A stretch of DNA of 64,000 nt from Gordonia namibiensis NBRC 108229 (lineage in GTDB: Bacteria; Actinomycetota; Actinomycetes; Mycobacteriales; Mycobacteriaceae), in NCBI RefSeq assembly GCF_000298235.1, contig NZ_BAHE01000012.1, positions 22,889 through 86,888 of the forward strand, written 5' to 3'. Positions 1-10,911 of this stretch are shown in pieces. The position numbers and the translations under genes were made by a program. The notes below the pieces were generated by a model. The model saw nothing but the letters and a program-made list of their open reading frames with translations, was not told the DNA's origin and searched no databases. Each line of letters starts with the position of its first letter. Position 1 is the stretch's first letter.

Positions 1-132
1 GCCATCGAAGACGGCGATGTGGACGTGCGGGTGGGTCAGCGATACCGGTTGGCCGACGCCGCACAGGCCCACGCGGACCTCGAGGCCCGCAAGACCACGG
101 GTGCGACCGTGTTGCTGCCGGCCGACTCCTGA
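1..132 (+). CDS. Quinone oxidoreductase (zinc-type alcohol dehydrogenase superfamily), C-terminal fragment
   Basis: Only the last 43 codons are inside the window; the frame opens at base 1 and ends at TGA 130-132. The visible tail has the pattern RYxLADAAQAHxDLExRKTTGxTVLLP, which is the usual C-terminus of NADPH:quinone reductase (Qor) in the medium-chain dehydrogenase family. These enzymes reduce quinones with NADPH in the cytoplasm. The neighbour ctaB ends only 16 bp away on the opposite strand, and a qor gene close to ctaB is also known in mycobacteria. The cofactor-binding domain is outside the window, so the assignment rests on the tail and the context. Confidence 0.75.
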   Translation, partial: AIEDGDVDVRVGQRYRLADAAQAHADLEARKTTGATVLLPADS

Positions 133-148
133 GGCCGGTCGGACGGGA

Positions 149-1165
149 TCAGAAGTACGAGGAGATCGTCTGCATGCCGACGACCGCGTCGATCGCGAGG
201 CCGCAGAAGACGATCGCCAGGTACTCGTTGGACTGCAGGAACACCTTGAGCGGCTTCACCTCGGCACCGCGCTTGGTGTCGCGGTAGAGCTTGGTGACCC
301 GCTCGAGGAACCAGGCGCCCGCGAGAAGGGCGATCACGGTGTAGATCCAGCTCGTGGCCGGGATGAGGGCGAGCGAGCTGATGACGGTCAGCCAGGTGTA
401 GACCAGCATCTGACGCGTGACGCGTTCCTCGGTCGCGATGACCGGGAGCATCGGCACGCCCGCTGCCTTGTAGTCCTCCTTGTAGCGCATCGCGAGCGCC
501 CAGGTGTGCGGCGGAGTCCAGAAGAAGATGACCAGGAACAGCACGATCGGCTGCCAGCTGATGGAGCCGGTGACGGCGGCCCAGCCGACGAGCGTCGGCA
601 TGCAACCGGCGGCACCGCCCCACACCACGTTCTGCCAGGTGCGGCGCTTGAGGATCATCGTGTAGACGCCGACGTAGAAGATGATCGTCGCCGAGACGAG
701 CAGGGACGACAGCAGGTTCGCGGCGAAGTACAGAACCGCGAACGACGCGGCCCAGAGCACCAGACCGAAGATCAGCGCACTGCGCGTGGCGACCGCCCGA
801 CGTGCCAGTGGGCGCCGTTCGGTGCGCTTCATCTTCTTGTCGATGTCGGCGTCGACCACCATGTTGAGGGTGTTGGCGCTGCCGGCACCGAGCCATCCAC
901 CGATCAGGGTGAAGGCGATGACGGCGATGTCGACGTGACCGCGATCGGCCTGCAGCATCACCGGGATGGTCGCAACCAGCAGCAGCTCGATGACCCGCGG
1001 CTTCGTCAGCGCGACATACGCAAGCACCGTCGCGCGCACACGTCCGGCCCACGTCAGATCCGCCGGCATGACCGGCTCGGTCGAAACCTGCTGTGATGCG
1101 GTGTCGGTCGAGTGGGATGCGGCGGGATGGTCTCCGCTCACACGCTCCCCTATCCTCACGAACAC
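149..1165 (-). CDS. ctaB: Protoheme IX farnesyltransferase (haem O synthase)
   Basis: CtaB is a polytopic membrane prenyltransferase that adds a farnesyl group to haem b to give haem O for cytochrome c oxidase. The protein is 338 aa from GTG 1165. It has the UbiA-family signatures: [13 protein letters not shown] at the first membrane segment, the prenyl-diphosphate motif [18 protein letters not shown] around residues 98-115, and [19 protein letters not shown] in the second half. About nine hydrophobic segments are visible. The N-terminal 30-odd residues are variable and polar, so translation may begin at an internal GTG or ATG; no ideal ribosome-binding site picks one. It diverges from the tkt operon across about 215 bp. 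Confidence 0.95.
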   Translation of the reverse strand: MFVRIGERVSGDHPAASHSTDTASQQVSTEPVMPADLTWAGRVRATVLAYVALTKPRVIELLLVATIPVMLQADRGHVDIAVIAFTLIGGWLGAGSANTLNMVVDADIDKKMKRTERRPLARRAVATRSALIFGLVLWAASFAVLYFAANLLSSLLVSATIIFYVGVYTMILKRRTWQNVVWGGAAGCMPTLVGWAAVTGSISWQPIVLFLVIFFWTPPHTWALAMRYKEDYKAAGVPMLPVIATEERVTRQMLVYTWLTVISSLALIPATSWIYTVIALLAGAWFLERVTKLYRDTKRGAEVKPLKVFLQSNEYLAIVFCGLAIDAVVGMQTISSYF

Positions 1166-1381
1166 TCCTCGTCCGCCCGCACAGATCGCCGCGGGCTACT
1201 ACAGAGCATGGTAGACGTTTGCCTTTGCGAACCGTGAATCGCGTCGTGGCGGAAGCCGTGACCGGCGACGATCGGCGAACCGGCGGGTAACTTTCGGTCG
1301 GCGCGCAGGTCGCCGTCGCAGCCGATTACTCTGGACTCGAACGCGCCGAAAACCGAGCAGGCACAGGAGACAATCACCATC
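1166..1381. promoter_or_regulatory. Divergent intergenic region between ctaB and tkt
   Basis: This 216-bp gap must hold promoters for both ctaB (leftward) and the pentose phosphate operon (rightward). A TACTCT hexamer at 1327-1332 fits the actinobacterial -10 pattern TANNNT and would start transcription about 40 bases before the tkt GTG. An AGGAGA ribosome-binding site lies at 1365-1370. No clear operator or RNA structure is seen. Confidence 0.35.
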
Positions 1382-3460
<2,079 letters not shown>

Positions 3461-3480
3461 CCAACCCAAGGAGAGAGATC

Positions 3481-4602
3481 GTGACCCAGAACGAGAAGCT
3501 CGCCGAACTGTCCGCCGCCGGTGTCTCGGTGTGGCTGGACGATTTGTCCCGTGACCTGATCAGCTCCGGCGACCTGGCCGAACTGATCGCGACCAAGTCG
3601 GTGGTCGGCGTGACCACCAACCCGTCGATCTTCCAGGCTGCACTGTCGAAGGGCACCGCCTACAACGCCCAGGTCAACGAACTCGCCGCTCGTGGCGCCG
3701 ACGTCGACGGCACCATTCGCACGGTGACCACCGACGACGTCCGCAACGCCTGCGACGTCCTCGCACCGGTGTACGAGGAGTCCGACGGCGTCGACGGCCG
3801 GGTGTCGATCGAGGTCGATCCGCGCCTGGCCCACGACACCGACGGCACGGTCGCCCAGGCGATCGAGCTGTGGAAGATCGTCGACCGGCCGAACCTGCTG
3901 ATCAAGATCCCCGCCACCAAGGCCGGGCTCCCCGCGATCACCAAGGTCATCGCCGAGGGCATCAGCGTGAACGTGACGCTGATCTTCTCGGTGGAGCGCT
4001 ACAAGGAGGTCATGGACGCCTACCTCGACGGCCTCGACGCCGCCGCGGAAGCCGGTCACGACCTGTCGAACATCCACTCGGTGGCGTCGTTCTTCGTGTC
4101 GCGCGTCGACACCGAGATCGACAAGCGCCTCGACGCCATCGGCACCCCGGAAGCGGTGGAGCTCAAGGGCAAGGCCGCACTGGCCAACGCCCGCCTGGCC
4201 TACTCGGCCTACCAGCAGGTCTTCGAGGTCGAGTCGCGCTTCCCCGACCTGCTCGCCCATGGCGCCCGCCCGCAGCGCGCGCTCTGGGCGTCGACCGGCG
4301 TGAAGAACCCGGACTACCCCGACACCCTGTACGTCAGCGAGCTCGTCGCGCCCAACACGGTCAACACCATGCCGGGCAAGACGATGGACGCCTTCGCCGA
4401 CCACGGTTGGGTCAACACCGGCTCGATCATCGGCCTCGCGCAGGAGTCGCAGGAGATCTTCGACAAGATCGCGGCACTCGGCGTGGACACGGTCGACGTC
4501 TTCAAGGTCCTCGAGGAGGAGGGCGTCAGCAAGTTCGAGGATGCGTGGAACGATTTGCTCGACGCGACCGCCGAGCAGTTGTCCGCGGCGAACAAGGGCT
4601 GA
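3481..4602 (+). CDS. tal: Transaldolase
   Basis: Transaldolase transfers a dihydroxyacetone unit from sedoheptulose 7-phosphate to glyceraldehyde 3-phosphate. GTG 3481 follows the ribosome-binding site AAGGAGAG at 3468-3475 and gives a 373-aa protein, the usual length for the actinobacterial form; the frame is open further upstream, but that part lies inside tkt. Visible signatures are [14 protein letters not shown] near residue 42 and [12 protein letters not shown] near residues 138-149, whose lysine forms the Schiff base. The C-terminus has [20 protein letters not shown]. It sits between tkt and zwf with 20-bp and 6-bp gaps, so co-transcription is very likely. Confidence 0.97.
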   Translation: MTQNEKLAELSAAGVSVWLDDLSRDLISSGDLAELIATKSVVGVTTNPSIFQAALSKGTAYNAQVNELAARGADVDGTIRTVTTDDVRNACDVLAPVYEESDGVDGRVSIEVDPRLAHDTDGTVAQAIELWKIVDRPNLLIKIPATKAGLPAITKVIAEGISVNVTLIFSVERYKEVMDAYLDGLDAAAEAGHDLSNIHSVASFFVSRVDTEIDKRLDAIGTPEAVELKGKAALANARLAYSAYQQVFEVESRFPDLLAHGARPQRALWASTGVKNPDYPDTLYVSELVAPNTVNTMPGKTMDAFADHGWVNTGSIIGLAQESQEIFDKIAALGVDTVDVFKVLEEEGVSKFEDAWNDLLDATAEQLSAANKG

Positions 4603-4608
4603 ACCCAC

Positions 4609-6162
4609 GTGGCCGACGGCGAGGACGCAGTAGGACCCGATTCCTGGATCAATCCGCTCCGTGACCCACAGGACAAGCGGCTCCCCCGCATCGCGGGCCC
4701 GTGCAGTCTGGTCATCTTCGGCGTCACCGGAGACCTGGCACGCAAGAAGTTGATGCCTGCGGTCTACGACCTCGCCAACCGCGGGCTGCTCCCCCCGTCG
4801 TTCGCGCTCGTCGGGTTCGCCCGGCGCGACTGGAGCGACGAGGACTTCGGGGCGGTCGTGCACGACGCCGTGCGGGAACACGCCCGCACGGGCTTCCGCG
4901 AGGAGGTGTGGGAGCGCCTCGCCGAGGGCTTCCGCTTCGTGCAGGGCAACTTCGACGACGACGCCGCCTTCGACAAGTTGCGCGACACCCTCAAGTCGCT
5001 CGACAACGAACGCGGTACCGACGGCAATCACGCCTTCTACCTGTCGATCCCGCCCGGTGCCTTCCCGACAGTGTGTGAACAGCTCGAGCGAAGCGGGTTG
5101 GCGGCACCGACCGGCGACAGCTGGCGTCGGGTCGTCATCGAGAAGCCCTTCGGTCACGACCTCGAGTCGGCCCGTGAGCTCAACGCCATCGTCAACAACG
5201 TCTTCCCGGAGTCGTCGGTGTTCCGCATCGACCACTACCTGGGCAAGGAGACGGTGCAGAACATCCTGGCGCTGCGCTTCGCCAACCAGCTGTTCGATCC
5301 GCTGTGGAGTGCGCACTACGTCGACCATGTCCAGATCACCATGGCCGAGGACATCGGTCTCGGCGGCCGGGCCGGATACTACGACGGCATCGGCGCGGCG
5401 CGCGACGTCATCCAGAACCATCTGCTGCAGCTGATGGCGCTGGTGGCGATGGAGGAGCCGATCTCCTTCGAGCCCAAACAACTACAGGCGGAGAAGGCCA
5501 AGGTCCTCGCGGCCACCCGCAACATCGAGCCGCTGTCGGAGAACACGGCCCGAGGCCAGTACACCGCGGGCTGGCAGGGCAGCGAGAAGGTCCGCGGCCT
5601 CAAAGAGGAATCGGGTTTCGCGAAGGACTCCACCACCGAGACCTTCGCCGCGATCGCTCTCGAGGTCGATTCCCGACGCTGGGCGGGGGTGCCCTTCTAC
5701 CTGCGCACCGGCAAGCGCCTCGGTCGGCGCGTCACCGAGATCGCGCTGGTCTTCAAACGGGCACCGCATCTGCCCTTCGACCAGACGATGACCGAGGAAC
5801 TCAGCCAGAACGTGCTGGTGATCCGAGTCCAGCCCGATGAGGGCATGACGCTCCGGTTCGGCTCCAAGGTCCCCGCGACGAGTATGGAGGTCCGCGATGT
5901 GAACATGGACTTCAGCTACGGCACCGCGTTCACCGAGGCGTCTCCGGAGGCCTACGAGCGGCTGATCCTCGACGTGCTGCTCGGCGAACCGTCCCTCTTC
6001 CCCGTCAACGAGGAAGTCGAATTGTCCTGGAAGATCCTCGATCCGGTGCTCGATTACTGGGCCCAGAACGGTCGGCCAGACGCATATGAGGCGGGAACGT
6101 GGGGGCCGGCGTCCGCCGATGAGATGCTCGCGCGCCATGGCCGACAGTGGAGGCGTCCATGA
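4609..6162 (+). CDS. zwf: Glucose-6-phosphate 1-dehydrogenase
   Basis: Zwf catalyses the first oxidative step of the pentose phosphate pathway, glucose 6-phosphate to 6-phosphogluconolactone with NADP. The 517-aa protein starts at GTG 4609, 6 bp after tal. The nucleotide-binding motif VIFGVTGDLARKKLMPAVYDL lies near residues 32-52. The active-site segment RIDHYLGKETVQN is near residue 205. The conserved DHVQITMAEDIG and YLRTGKRL follow. The stop codon overlaps the start of opcA (ATGA at 6159-6162), which suggests translational coupling to its assembly partner. Confidence 0.98.
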   Translation: MADGEDAVGPDSWINPLRDPQDKRLPRIAGPCSLVIFGVTGDLARKKLMPAVYDLANRGLLPPSFALVGFARRDWSDEDFGAVVHDAVREHARTGFREEVWERLAEGFRFVQGNFDDDAAFDKLRDTLKSLDNERGTDGNHAFYLSIPPGAFPTVCEQLERSGLAAPTGDSWRRVVIEKPFGHDLESARELNAIVNNVFPESSVFRIDHYLGKETVQNILALRFANQLFDPLWSAHYVDHVQITMAEDIGLGGRAGYYDGIGAARDVIQNHLLQLMALVAMEEPISFEPKQLQAEKAKVLAATRNIEPLSENTARGQYTAGWQGSEKVRGLKEESGFAKDSTTETFAAIALEVDSRRWAGVPFYLRTGKRLGRRVTEIALVFKRAPHLPFDQTMTEELSQNVLVIRVQPDEGMTLRFGSKVPATSMEVRDVNMDFSYGTAFTEASPEAYERLILDVLLGEPSLFPVNEEVELSWKILDPVLDYWAQNGRPDAYEAGTWGPASADEMLARHGRQWRRP

Positions 6163-7160
6163 TCGTCAACCTGCCGGACACGACGAGCCGGGAAGTCGCC
6201 AAGCGACTGGTCAACCTGCACGAGACCGAGGGTTCGGTCAACAACGGCCGTGTGCTGACGCTGGTCGTCTGCGCCGAACACGACGAACCGACCGAAGGCG
6301 CCATCGAGGCCGCGATCGCCGCGAGTCGCGAGCATCCCAGCCGCGTCATTGTCGTCTCCCGCGGTGTGCGCCATGCCCGTTCGCGGATGGATGCCGAGAT
6401 CCGCGTCGGCGGCGACGCCGGCGCGTCGGAGGTCATCGTGCTGTCGCTGGCGGGCGACATGGCCGACCACGCGCATGCGGTGGTGATCCCCTTCTTACTG
6501 CCGGACACCCCGGTGGTCACCTGGTGGCCGAGTATCGGTCCCTCGAAGCCGGCCTCCGATCCGCTCGGGACGCTGGGCCGCCGCCGGATCATGGACGCCA
6601 ACCGTGACCCCGGTCTGAACACCGTCCTCAAACGGCGTCTGGCCGGGTACTCCCCCGGTGACACCGACATCGCCTGGACGCAGCTCACCCCGTGGCGGGC
6701 GATCCTGGCATCGGCACTCGATCGCCCTCCGTTCACCCGGGTCCTCGAGGTCGACGTGACCGGACCCGATCGCAGCCCGGCCATCGATCTGCTCGCCGGT
6801 TGGCTGCGGTCGGCGCTGGGTGTGCCGACGCGCAGGTTCACCGGCAGCTTCGAGGTCCGACTGGTCCGGACCGACGGCGACACCGTGCTGGCCGTCGACG
6901 AGGCAAACAACGCGGTGCTGACCGCTCCGGGTAAGCCGGACGGGAAGATCGCGATGACGCCGCGATCGCTGCCTGTGTGCATCGCCGAGGAATTGCGACG
7001 TCTCGACATCGACGAGGTGTACGCCTCAGCGCTGGCTGGTGTCGCCGACGTGGAGCGGATCTCGCCGGAGCAGGAGGCGCTCCTCCGCGCCGATATGCGA
7101 GCCGCGGTGAACCACGCTGCGCAGCAGAGTGATTCAGCAGCATCCGACGAAGAGGAGTGA
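6159..7160 (+). CDS. opcA: Glucose-6-phosphate dehydrogenase assembly protein OpcA
   Basis: OpcA is an allosteric/assembly subunit needed for full G6PDH activity in cyanobacteria and actinobacteria. I place the start at ATG 6159, which forms an ATGA overlap with zwf and has GGAGG at 6149-6153. This gives 333 aa beginning MIVNLPDTTSREVAKRL, like mycobacterial OpcA; a GTG 12 bases earlier is less likely. The central motif PDTPVVTWWP and DPGLNTVLKRR are conserved in the family. The stop TGA overlaps the next gene's GTG start at 7157 (GTGA), continuing the coupled operon. Confidence 0.95.
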   Translation: MIVNLPDTTSREVAKRLVNLHETEGSVNNGRVLTLVVCAEHDEPTEGAIEAAIAASREHPSRVIVVSRGVRHARSRMDAEIRVGGDAGASEVIVLSLAGDMADHAHAVVIPFLLPDTPVVTWWPSIGPSKPASDPLGTLGRRRIMDANRDPGLNTVLKRRLAGYSPGDTDIAWTQLTPWRAILASALDRPPFTRVLEVDVTGPDRSPAIDLLAGWLRSALGVPTRRFTGSFEVRLVRTDGDTVLAVDEANNAVLTAPGKPDGKIAMTPRSLPVCIAEELRRLDIDEVYASALAGVADVERISPEQEALLRADMRAAVNHAAQQSDSAASDEEE

Positions 7161-7900
7161 ACGACGTGGCCATCGAGACGCTGGTCTTCGATTCCAAGCA
7201 GGAACTGGTCGACACCGCGGCCGCCCGTTTCGTCGACCTGGTGACCCGCGCACAGTCCGAACGCGGCGTCGCGAGCATCGTCCTGACCGGCGGCAGCAAC
7301 GGGATCGGCATCCTGTCGGCGCTGGCCGCCGACAGCGGCACGATCGACTGGTCGCGGGTCGATCTCTACTGGGGCGACGACCGTTTCGTGCCGGCCGACG
7401 ACCCGGAACGGAACTCCGGCCAGGCCCGCGAGGCCCTGCTCGACAAGGTGCCGGTTGACCCGTCGCGGGTGTTCCCGATGGCCCCGTCCGACGGTCCGTT
7501 CGGCGACGACATCTCCGCCGCCGCAGCCGACTACGCGGCGATCCTGGCCGGCCGCTCGGTCGACGGCATCGCCCCCGAGTTCGACCTGCATCTGTTGGGC
7601 ATGGGCGGCGAAGGCCACATCAACTCCCTCTTCCCGCACACCGCCGCCACCGCGGAGACCGAGAAATCCGTTGTCGCCGTGGAGGACTCGCCCAAGCCGC
7701 CGCCGCGTCGGATCACTCTGACGCTGCCCGTGGTCAACCGGTCGCGCAACGTGTGGTTCCTCGTCGCGGGCGCCGACAAGGCCGAGGCCGTCGCCGCCGC
7801 CCACAACGGGGCCGATCCGGCGGACTGGCCCTGCGCGGGTGCCCATGGCACCGACGAAACCATCTGGTTCCTCGACGAGGACGCCGCCAAGAACCTCTGA
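7157..7900 (+). CDS. pgl: 6-phosphogluconolactonase
   Basis: Pgl (DevB type) hydrolyses 6-phosphogluconolactone, the product of Zwf. The 247-aa protein starts at GTG 7157, overlapping the opcA stop; GTG 7166 is an alternative start. Family motifs are IVLTGGSNGIGIL near residue 42, VDLYWGDDRFVPADDPERNSGQ, then DLHLLGMGGEGHINSLFPH near residue 150 and SPKPPPRRITLTLP. It closes the tkt-tal-zwf-opcA-pgl operon, which holds the oxidative branch except gnd plus two non-oxidative enzymes. No obvious terminator hairpin follows directly. Confidence 0.96.
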   Translation: MNDVAIETLVFDSKQELVDTAAARFVDLVTRAQSERGVASIVLTGGSNGIGILSALAADSGTIDWSRVDLYWGDDRFVPADDPERNSGQAREALLDKVPVDPSRVFPMAPSDGPFGDDISAAAADYAAILAGRSVDGIAPEFDLHLLGMGGEGHINSLFPHTAATAETEKSVVAVEDSPKPPPRRITLTLPVVNRSRNVWFLVAGADKAEAVAAAHNGADPADWPCAGAHGTDETIWFLDEDAAKNL

Positions 7901-7912
7901 CCGATGCGGCCC

Positions 7913-8050
7913 TCAGGCCGTCGCCGGTGCGCCGGCGGAGCCGGTGAGCAGAGTCAGAAGGTACTCCGACGCCATCCCGAATGCGACGCCGACCACGAAC
8001 GCACCCGCAACGGGCACACTCGGGTGCTGCCAGCTGACCGGATCGTTCAC
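7913..8050 (-). CDS. Possible 45-aa small membrane peptide
   Basis: A short frame from GTG 8050 to TGA 7913 encodes VNDPVSWQHPSVPVAGAF... with one strongly hydrophobic stretch (residues about 12-36) and a small Ala/Thr-rich tail. The composition is unlike the Arg/Ser-rich antisense frames around it, which is why I list it. It converges on pgl with a 12-bp gap and lies 82 bp downstream of the MetX-like hydrolase gene, so it could be the last gene of that operon. I recognise no family. It could also be chance. Confidence 0.4.
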   Translation of the reverse strand: MNDPVSWQHPSVPVAGAFVVGVAFGMASEYLLTLLTGSAGAPATA

Positions 8051-8132
8051 CGCTGACCCGGTGGCCGCTACCGTGCCTGCGGTCGAGGCGAAGCCGAGAA
8101 AGCCTGCAGGCGTGCCGCCCCCCGGCCGATTC

Positions 8133-9182
8133 TCAATCGCTCGCGACGGCGCCGGGCTTGGACAGCAGGTCCCGGATCCCGGCGTCGATGAACGCGGTGT
8201 CGACGTCGTTGGCACCACCTCCCGCGAAGTGCCCCCAGATCCCCGGTATGACCCGCACCTCGCCGTTGGCGATGAACTGCGTCGCCCACTGCTCGTCCTC
8301 CGGCGGGAAATAGAGATCCTTCTCCGCCGGCATCGCGAGCAGCGGACATACGATGGAGCGCAACGCCTTTTCGGTGTCCCCGTCGAATCCCGGGGTGTTG
8401 CCGACGTCGCCCGCATGCCAGGTCCTCAGCATCGCGAGCAGGTTGTTCGGGTCACGGCCGTCACGAAAGAAGTTCTCCCAGAACCCGTAGAGAAAATCGT
8501 CGAACGAAGTGAATCCCAAGGCACGCCACTCCTCCTCCCAGTAGAAGGCCTGCGAGTAACCCCAGCCCGAGTACACGCGCGCGAAGGCGCGGAGTCCTTT
8601 GATCGGCAATGCTTCTGGCGTGTAATCACCATCGGCGTAGGCCGCGTCGGCCTTGAGGGCGAACTCGAGCGACTCCAAGAACACCTTGTTGTGCGGAGAG
8701 GTGATGCTCGAACCGCAGAACGGAGCCGCACGTTCCACCATCTCAGGATGGCTGACCGCCCACTGATAAGTCTGCCCGGCACCCATCGACCAGCCGGTGA
8801 CCAACGCGATCCGTGAGACTCCGAACTTCTCGGTGACCAGCCTGTATTGGGCCTCGACCTGGACATAGAACGTCACAGCTGGGAATCGGGCACGGTCATA
8901 CGGCGGCGGGGTGTTCGACGGCGACGAGGACAGGCCGTTGCCGAGCATGTTCGGCGCGATGATGAACCAGTCGTTGGGATTGAGGGCCTTGTCGTCTCCG
9001 ATCAGCCACTCGTTGTCGGTGTGCCACCCCGAGTACCACGTCGGGTAGACGATGACGTTTGACTTGTCGTCGTTGAGCGCACCATAGGTCTTGTAAGCGA
9101 GGCGGGCTCCGCGAAGGGTGGAGCCGGATTGCAGGGTGAAGTCTCCCAGTTCGAAATACTCGGCGTCCGTTGGTGCCGGCAT
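8133..9182 (-). CDS. MetX-like alpha/beta-hydrolase (homoserine O-acetyltransferase fold)
   Basis: This 349-aa cytoplasmic alpha/beta-hydrolase is related to homoserine O-acetyltransferases. The start is ATG 9182, preceded by an AGGAG site. The opening ELGDFTLQSGSTLRGARLAYKTYG and the oxyanion region are MetX-like. The nucleophile elbow is GWSMGAGQTYQWAVSHP near residue 141. A later Asp in PAEKDLYFPPEDEQW and His in IPGIWGHFAGGG complete a Ser-Asp-His triad. It lies 49 bp after the formamidase gene in the same direction, so a role in amide or ester use is more likely than methionine synthesis. The substrate cannot be read from the sequence. Confidence 0.8.
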   Translation of the reverse strand: MPAPTDAEYFELGDFTLQSGSTLRGARLAYKTYGALNDDKSNVIVYPTWYSGWHTDNEWLIGDDKALNPNDWFIIAPNMLGNGLSSSPSNTPPPYDRARFPAVTFYVQVEAQYRLVTEKFGVSRIALVTGWSMGAGQTYQWAVSHPEMVERAAPFCGSSITSPHNKVFLESLEFALKADAAYADGDYTPEALPIKGLRAFARVYSGWGYSQAFYWEEEWRALGFTSFDDFLYGFWENFFRDGRDPNNLLAMLRTWHAGDVGNTPGFDGDTEKALRSIVCPLLAMPAEKDLYFPPEDEQWATQFIANGEVRVIPGIWGHFAGGGANDVDTAFIDAGIRDLLSKPGAVASD

Positions 9183-9231
9183 GGTCGGTCTCCTCGTGGT
9201 TGGGCGTGAAACGAATCGGATGATGACGGGA

Positions 9232-10476
9232 TCAACTGCTGACTGCACATTGGCCGCGATCGACCTGTACCGGCCCCTGAGCCGAAGGACGGACGTCGAT
9301 GTCGAAGATCGCCGTCGGGACGTAGAGGGTGGCACAGGAGTTCGGCACGTCGACGACGCCGGAGAATCTGGCCTCCACCGGTGCGGCACCGAGCAGGAGA
9401 TACACCTGCTCCTTCGTCCAGCCGAACTTGGACAGATACTCGATCGCATTGAGGCAGGCGTTCTGGTACGCCAGCGTCGAGTCGAGATAGTGCTGATTTC
9501 CCTGCTTGTCCACAGAGAATCCGACAAAGGTGAGGAACTCCGAGTAACGCGGCTCGACGATCCCCGGGATGAAGACCGGGTTCGTGGTGACCCCGTAGGT
9601 CTCCATTCCCCCCTTGATCACCTCGACCCGGAGATCGATATAGCCGCCCATCTCGATCGCCCCACAGAAGGTGATCTCCCCGTCGCCCTGCGAGAAGTGG
9701 AGGTCGCCGAGCGAGAGATTCGCGCCGTCGACGAAGACCGGGTAGAAGATCCGACTGCCCTTCGACAGATTTTTGATGTCCTGATTTCCGCCGTTCTCGC
9801 GAGGCGGCGCGGTGCGGGCGGCCTCGCCTGCGATCCGCTCGTGGTCGGCGGGGTCGACACCACCGAGCACCGCATTGTGCGGTAGCGGCGGCAGGGCGAG
9901 CGGTGGTACGCAATCGGGGTCGGTGTCGATCAGCGCCTGCTCGCGCGAGTTCCAGGTCGCCAGCAGGCTCTTGCTCGGTGCGGTGCCCATGAGTCCCGGA
10001 TGGATCAGCCCGGTGAACTCGACGCCCGGGATATGGCGGCTCGTCGCCTGCTGTCCGGCGAAGTCCCAGACCGCCTTGTAGGCCTGGGGGAAGAAGTCGG
10101 TGAGAAATCCACCGCCGTTCTCGCGAGCGAAGATGCCGGTGTACCCCCATCCCTGTCCGGCGACCGGGCCCTGCTGCTGCGGCACCGGGCCCACGTCGAG
10201 GATGTCGACCATCAGCAGATCGCCCGCCTCGGCGCCTTCCACTCCGAAGGGCCCGGACAGCTGATGCACCATCGACAGGTCACAGTCACGGATGTCATCT
10301 GCGTCATCGGAGTTGAGAATCGTACCGTCGAACCACTCCTTGGACTCGACCCGGAAGGACTGTCCCGATCGAACGGTCGCCACTGGTGGGATCTCGGGGT
10401 GCCACCGGTTGTGGCCGACGAGCTCCTGTGCGCGAAAAGGTTTGGCATGATCGACGGGAAAGATGACGTCAGGCAT
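9232..10476 (-). CDS. fmdA: Formamidase (acetamidase/formamidase family)
   Basis: FmdA-type enzymes hydrolyse formamide (and poorly acetamide) to the acid plus ammonia, providing nitrogen. The 414-aa length matches the Methylophilus-type enzyme. The start is ATG 10476, with a strong AGGAGG site upstream. Family segments visible are VRSGQSFRVESKEWFDG near residue 36, GVEFTGLIHPGLMGTAPS in the middle, the acidic/metal-proximal stretch LSLGDLHFSQGDGEITFCGAIEMGG, and C-terminal YLLLGAAPVEARFSGVVDVPNSC. It follows fmdB and precedes the MetX-like hydrolase, apparently as one transcript driven from upstream of fmdB. Confidence 0.93.
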   Translation of the reverse strand: MPDVIFPVDHAKPFRAQELVGHNRWHPEIPPVATVRSGQSFRVESKEWFDGTILNSDDADDIRDCDLSMVHQLSGPFGVEGAEAGDLLMVDILDVGPVPQQQGPVAGQGWGYTGIFARENGGGFLTDFFPQAYKAVWDFAGQQATSRHIPGVEFTGLIHPGLMGTAPSKSLLATWNSREQALIDTDPDCVPPLALPPLPHNAVLGGVDPADHERIAGEAARTAPPRENGGNQDIKNLSKGSRIFYPVFVDGANLSLGDLHFSQGDGEITFCGAIEMGGYIDLRVEVIKGGMETYGVTTNPVFIPGIVEPRYSEFLTFVGFSVDKQGNQHYLDSTLAYQNACLNAIEYLSKFGWTKEQVYLLLGAAPVEARFSGVVDVPNSCATLYVPTAIFDIDVRPSAQGPVQVDRGQCAVSS

Positions 10477-10519
10477 ATGGATTCCTCCTAGGAGAGTTGG
10501 GTAGTCGAGAATCGACCTG

Positions 10520-10801
10520 TCAGGGCCGTGGCAGCTGCCGCCAGCGCGGATCCTGCGTGGGCGCGCGGCGACCTGCCGCGGTACGCGACCGGGTGACAAC
10601 GGACGGACTCTCCGCGGAAGACTGCTGCAGGGCAAGCAATTTCGTTGCCAATGGATCGTGTGACAACACCGCCGTCGGCCCGTAGACGCGGGACGCCTTC
10701 CCGCCGCAGGTGCCACAGCGCGCCGCAGCCGGAGCCTCCCCCATCGGAAAGCGCTGTTCGAAGTCACCGTGGGCGGGGCACCGGTAGTCGTAAACGGTCA
10801 C
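10520..10801 (-). CDS. fmdB: FmdB-family zinc-ribbon protein
   Basis: FmdB proteins are small zinc-ribbon proteins proposed to regulate or assist formamidase; their biochemical role is poorly defined. I choose GTG 10801, with GGAGGG 4 bases upstream, giving 93 aa beginning VTVYDYRCPAHGDFEQRF. The paired C..H and CGTCGG form the metal site, and the tail is polar and probably disordered. A longer start at ATG 10813 would bury the ribosome-binding site. It is the first gene of the fmdB-fmdA-hydrolase operon. The promoter lies just upstream and carries a long palindrome. Confidence 0.85.
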   Translation of the reverse strand: MTVYDYRCPAHGDFEQRFPMGEAPAAARCGTCGGKASRVYGPTAVLSHDPLATKLLALQQSSAESPSVVTRSRTAAGRRAPTQDPRWRQLPRP

Positions 10802-10816
10802 TGAACCCTCCATCGG

Positions 10817-10846
10817 CCTCATTACTCCCATTTGGGAGTAATGAGG
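10817..10846 (-). promoter_or_regulatory. Perfect 14-bp inverted repeat (operator candidate) at the fmdB transcription start
   Basis: The arms CCTCATTACTCCCA (10817-10830) and TGGGAGTAATGAGG (10833-10846) are exact reverse complements separated by two T. On the minus strand the palindrome starts immediately after the predicted -10 hexamer and spans the expected +1 site. A bound dimeric repressor would therefore block initiation. The MarR-family gene 167 bp upstream is the obvious candidate ligand. If transcribed, it would also form a 5' hairpin. Confidence 0.75.
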
Positions 10847-10874
10847 ACACTACTCAGCGCCGCTAGGGTGTCAA
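10847..10874 (-). promoter_or_regulatory. Sigma70-type promoter for the fmdB-fmdA operon
   Basis: Read on the minus strand, TTGACA (10874-10869) and TAGTGT (10852-10847) are separated by 16 bases. This gives a consensus -35 and a TANNNT -10. It would start transcription about seven bases further on, inside the palindrome at 10817-10846. It is the best promoter visible in the window. Confidence 0.65.
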
Positions 10875-10911
10875 TGCCAGAACGGCGGTGGATGTTGCGA
10901 TTCCGGAACTG

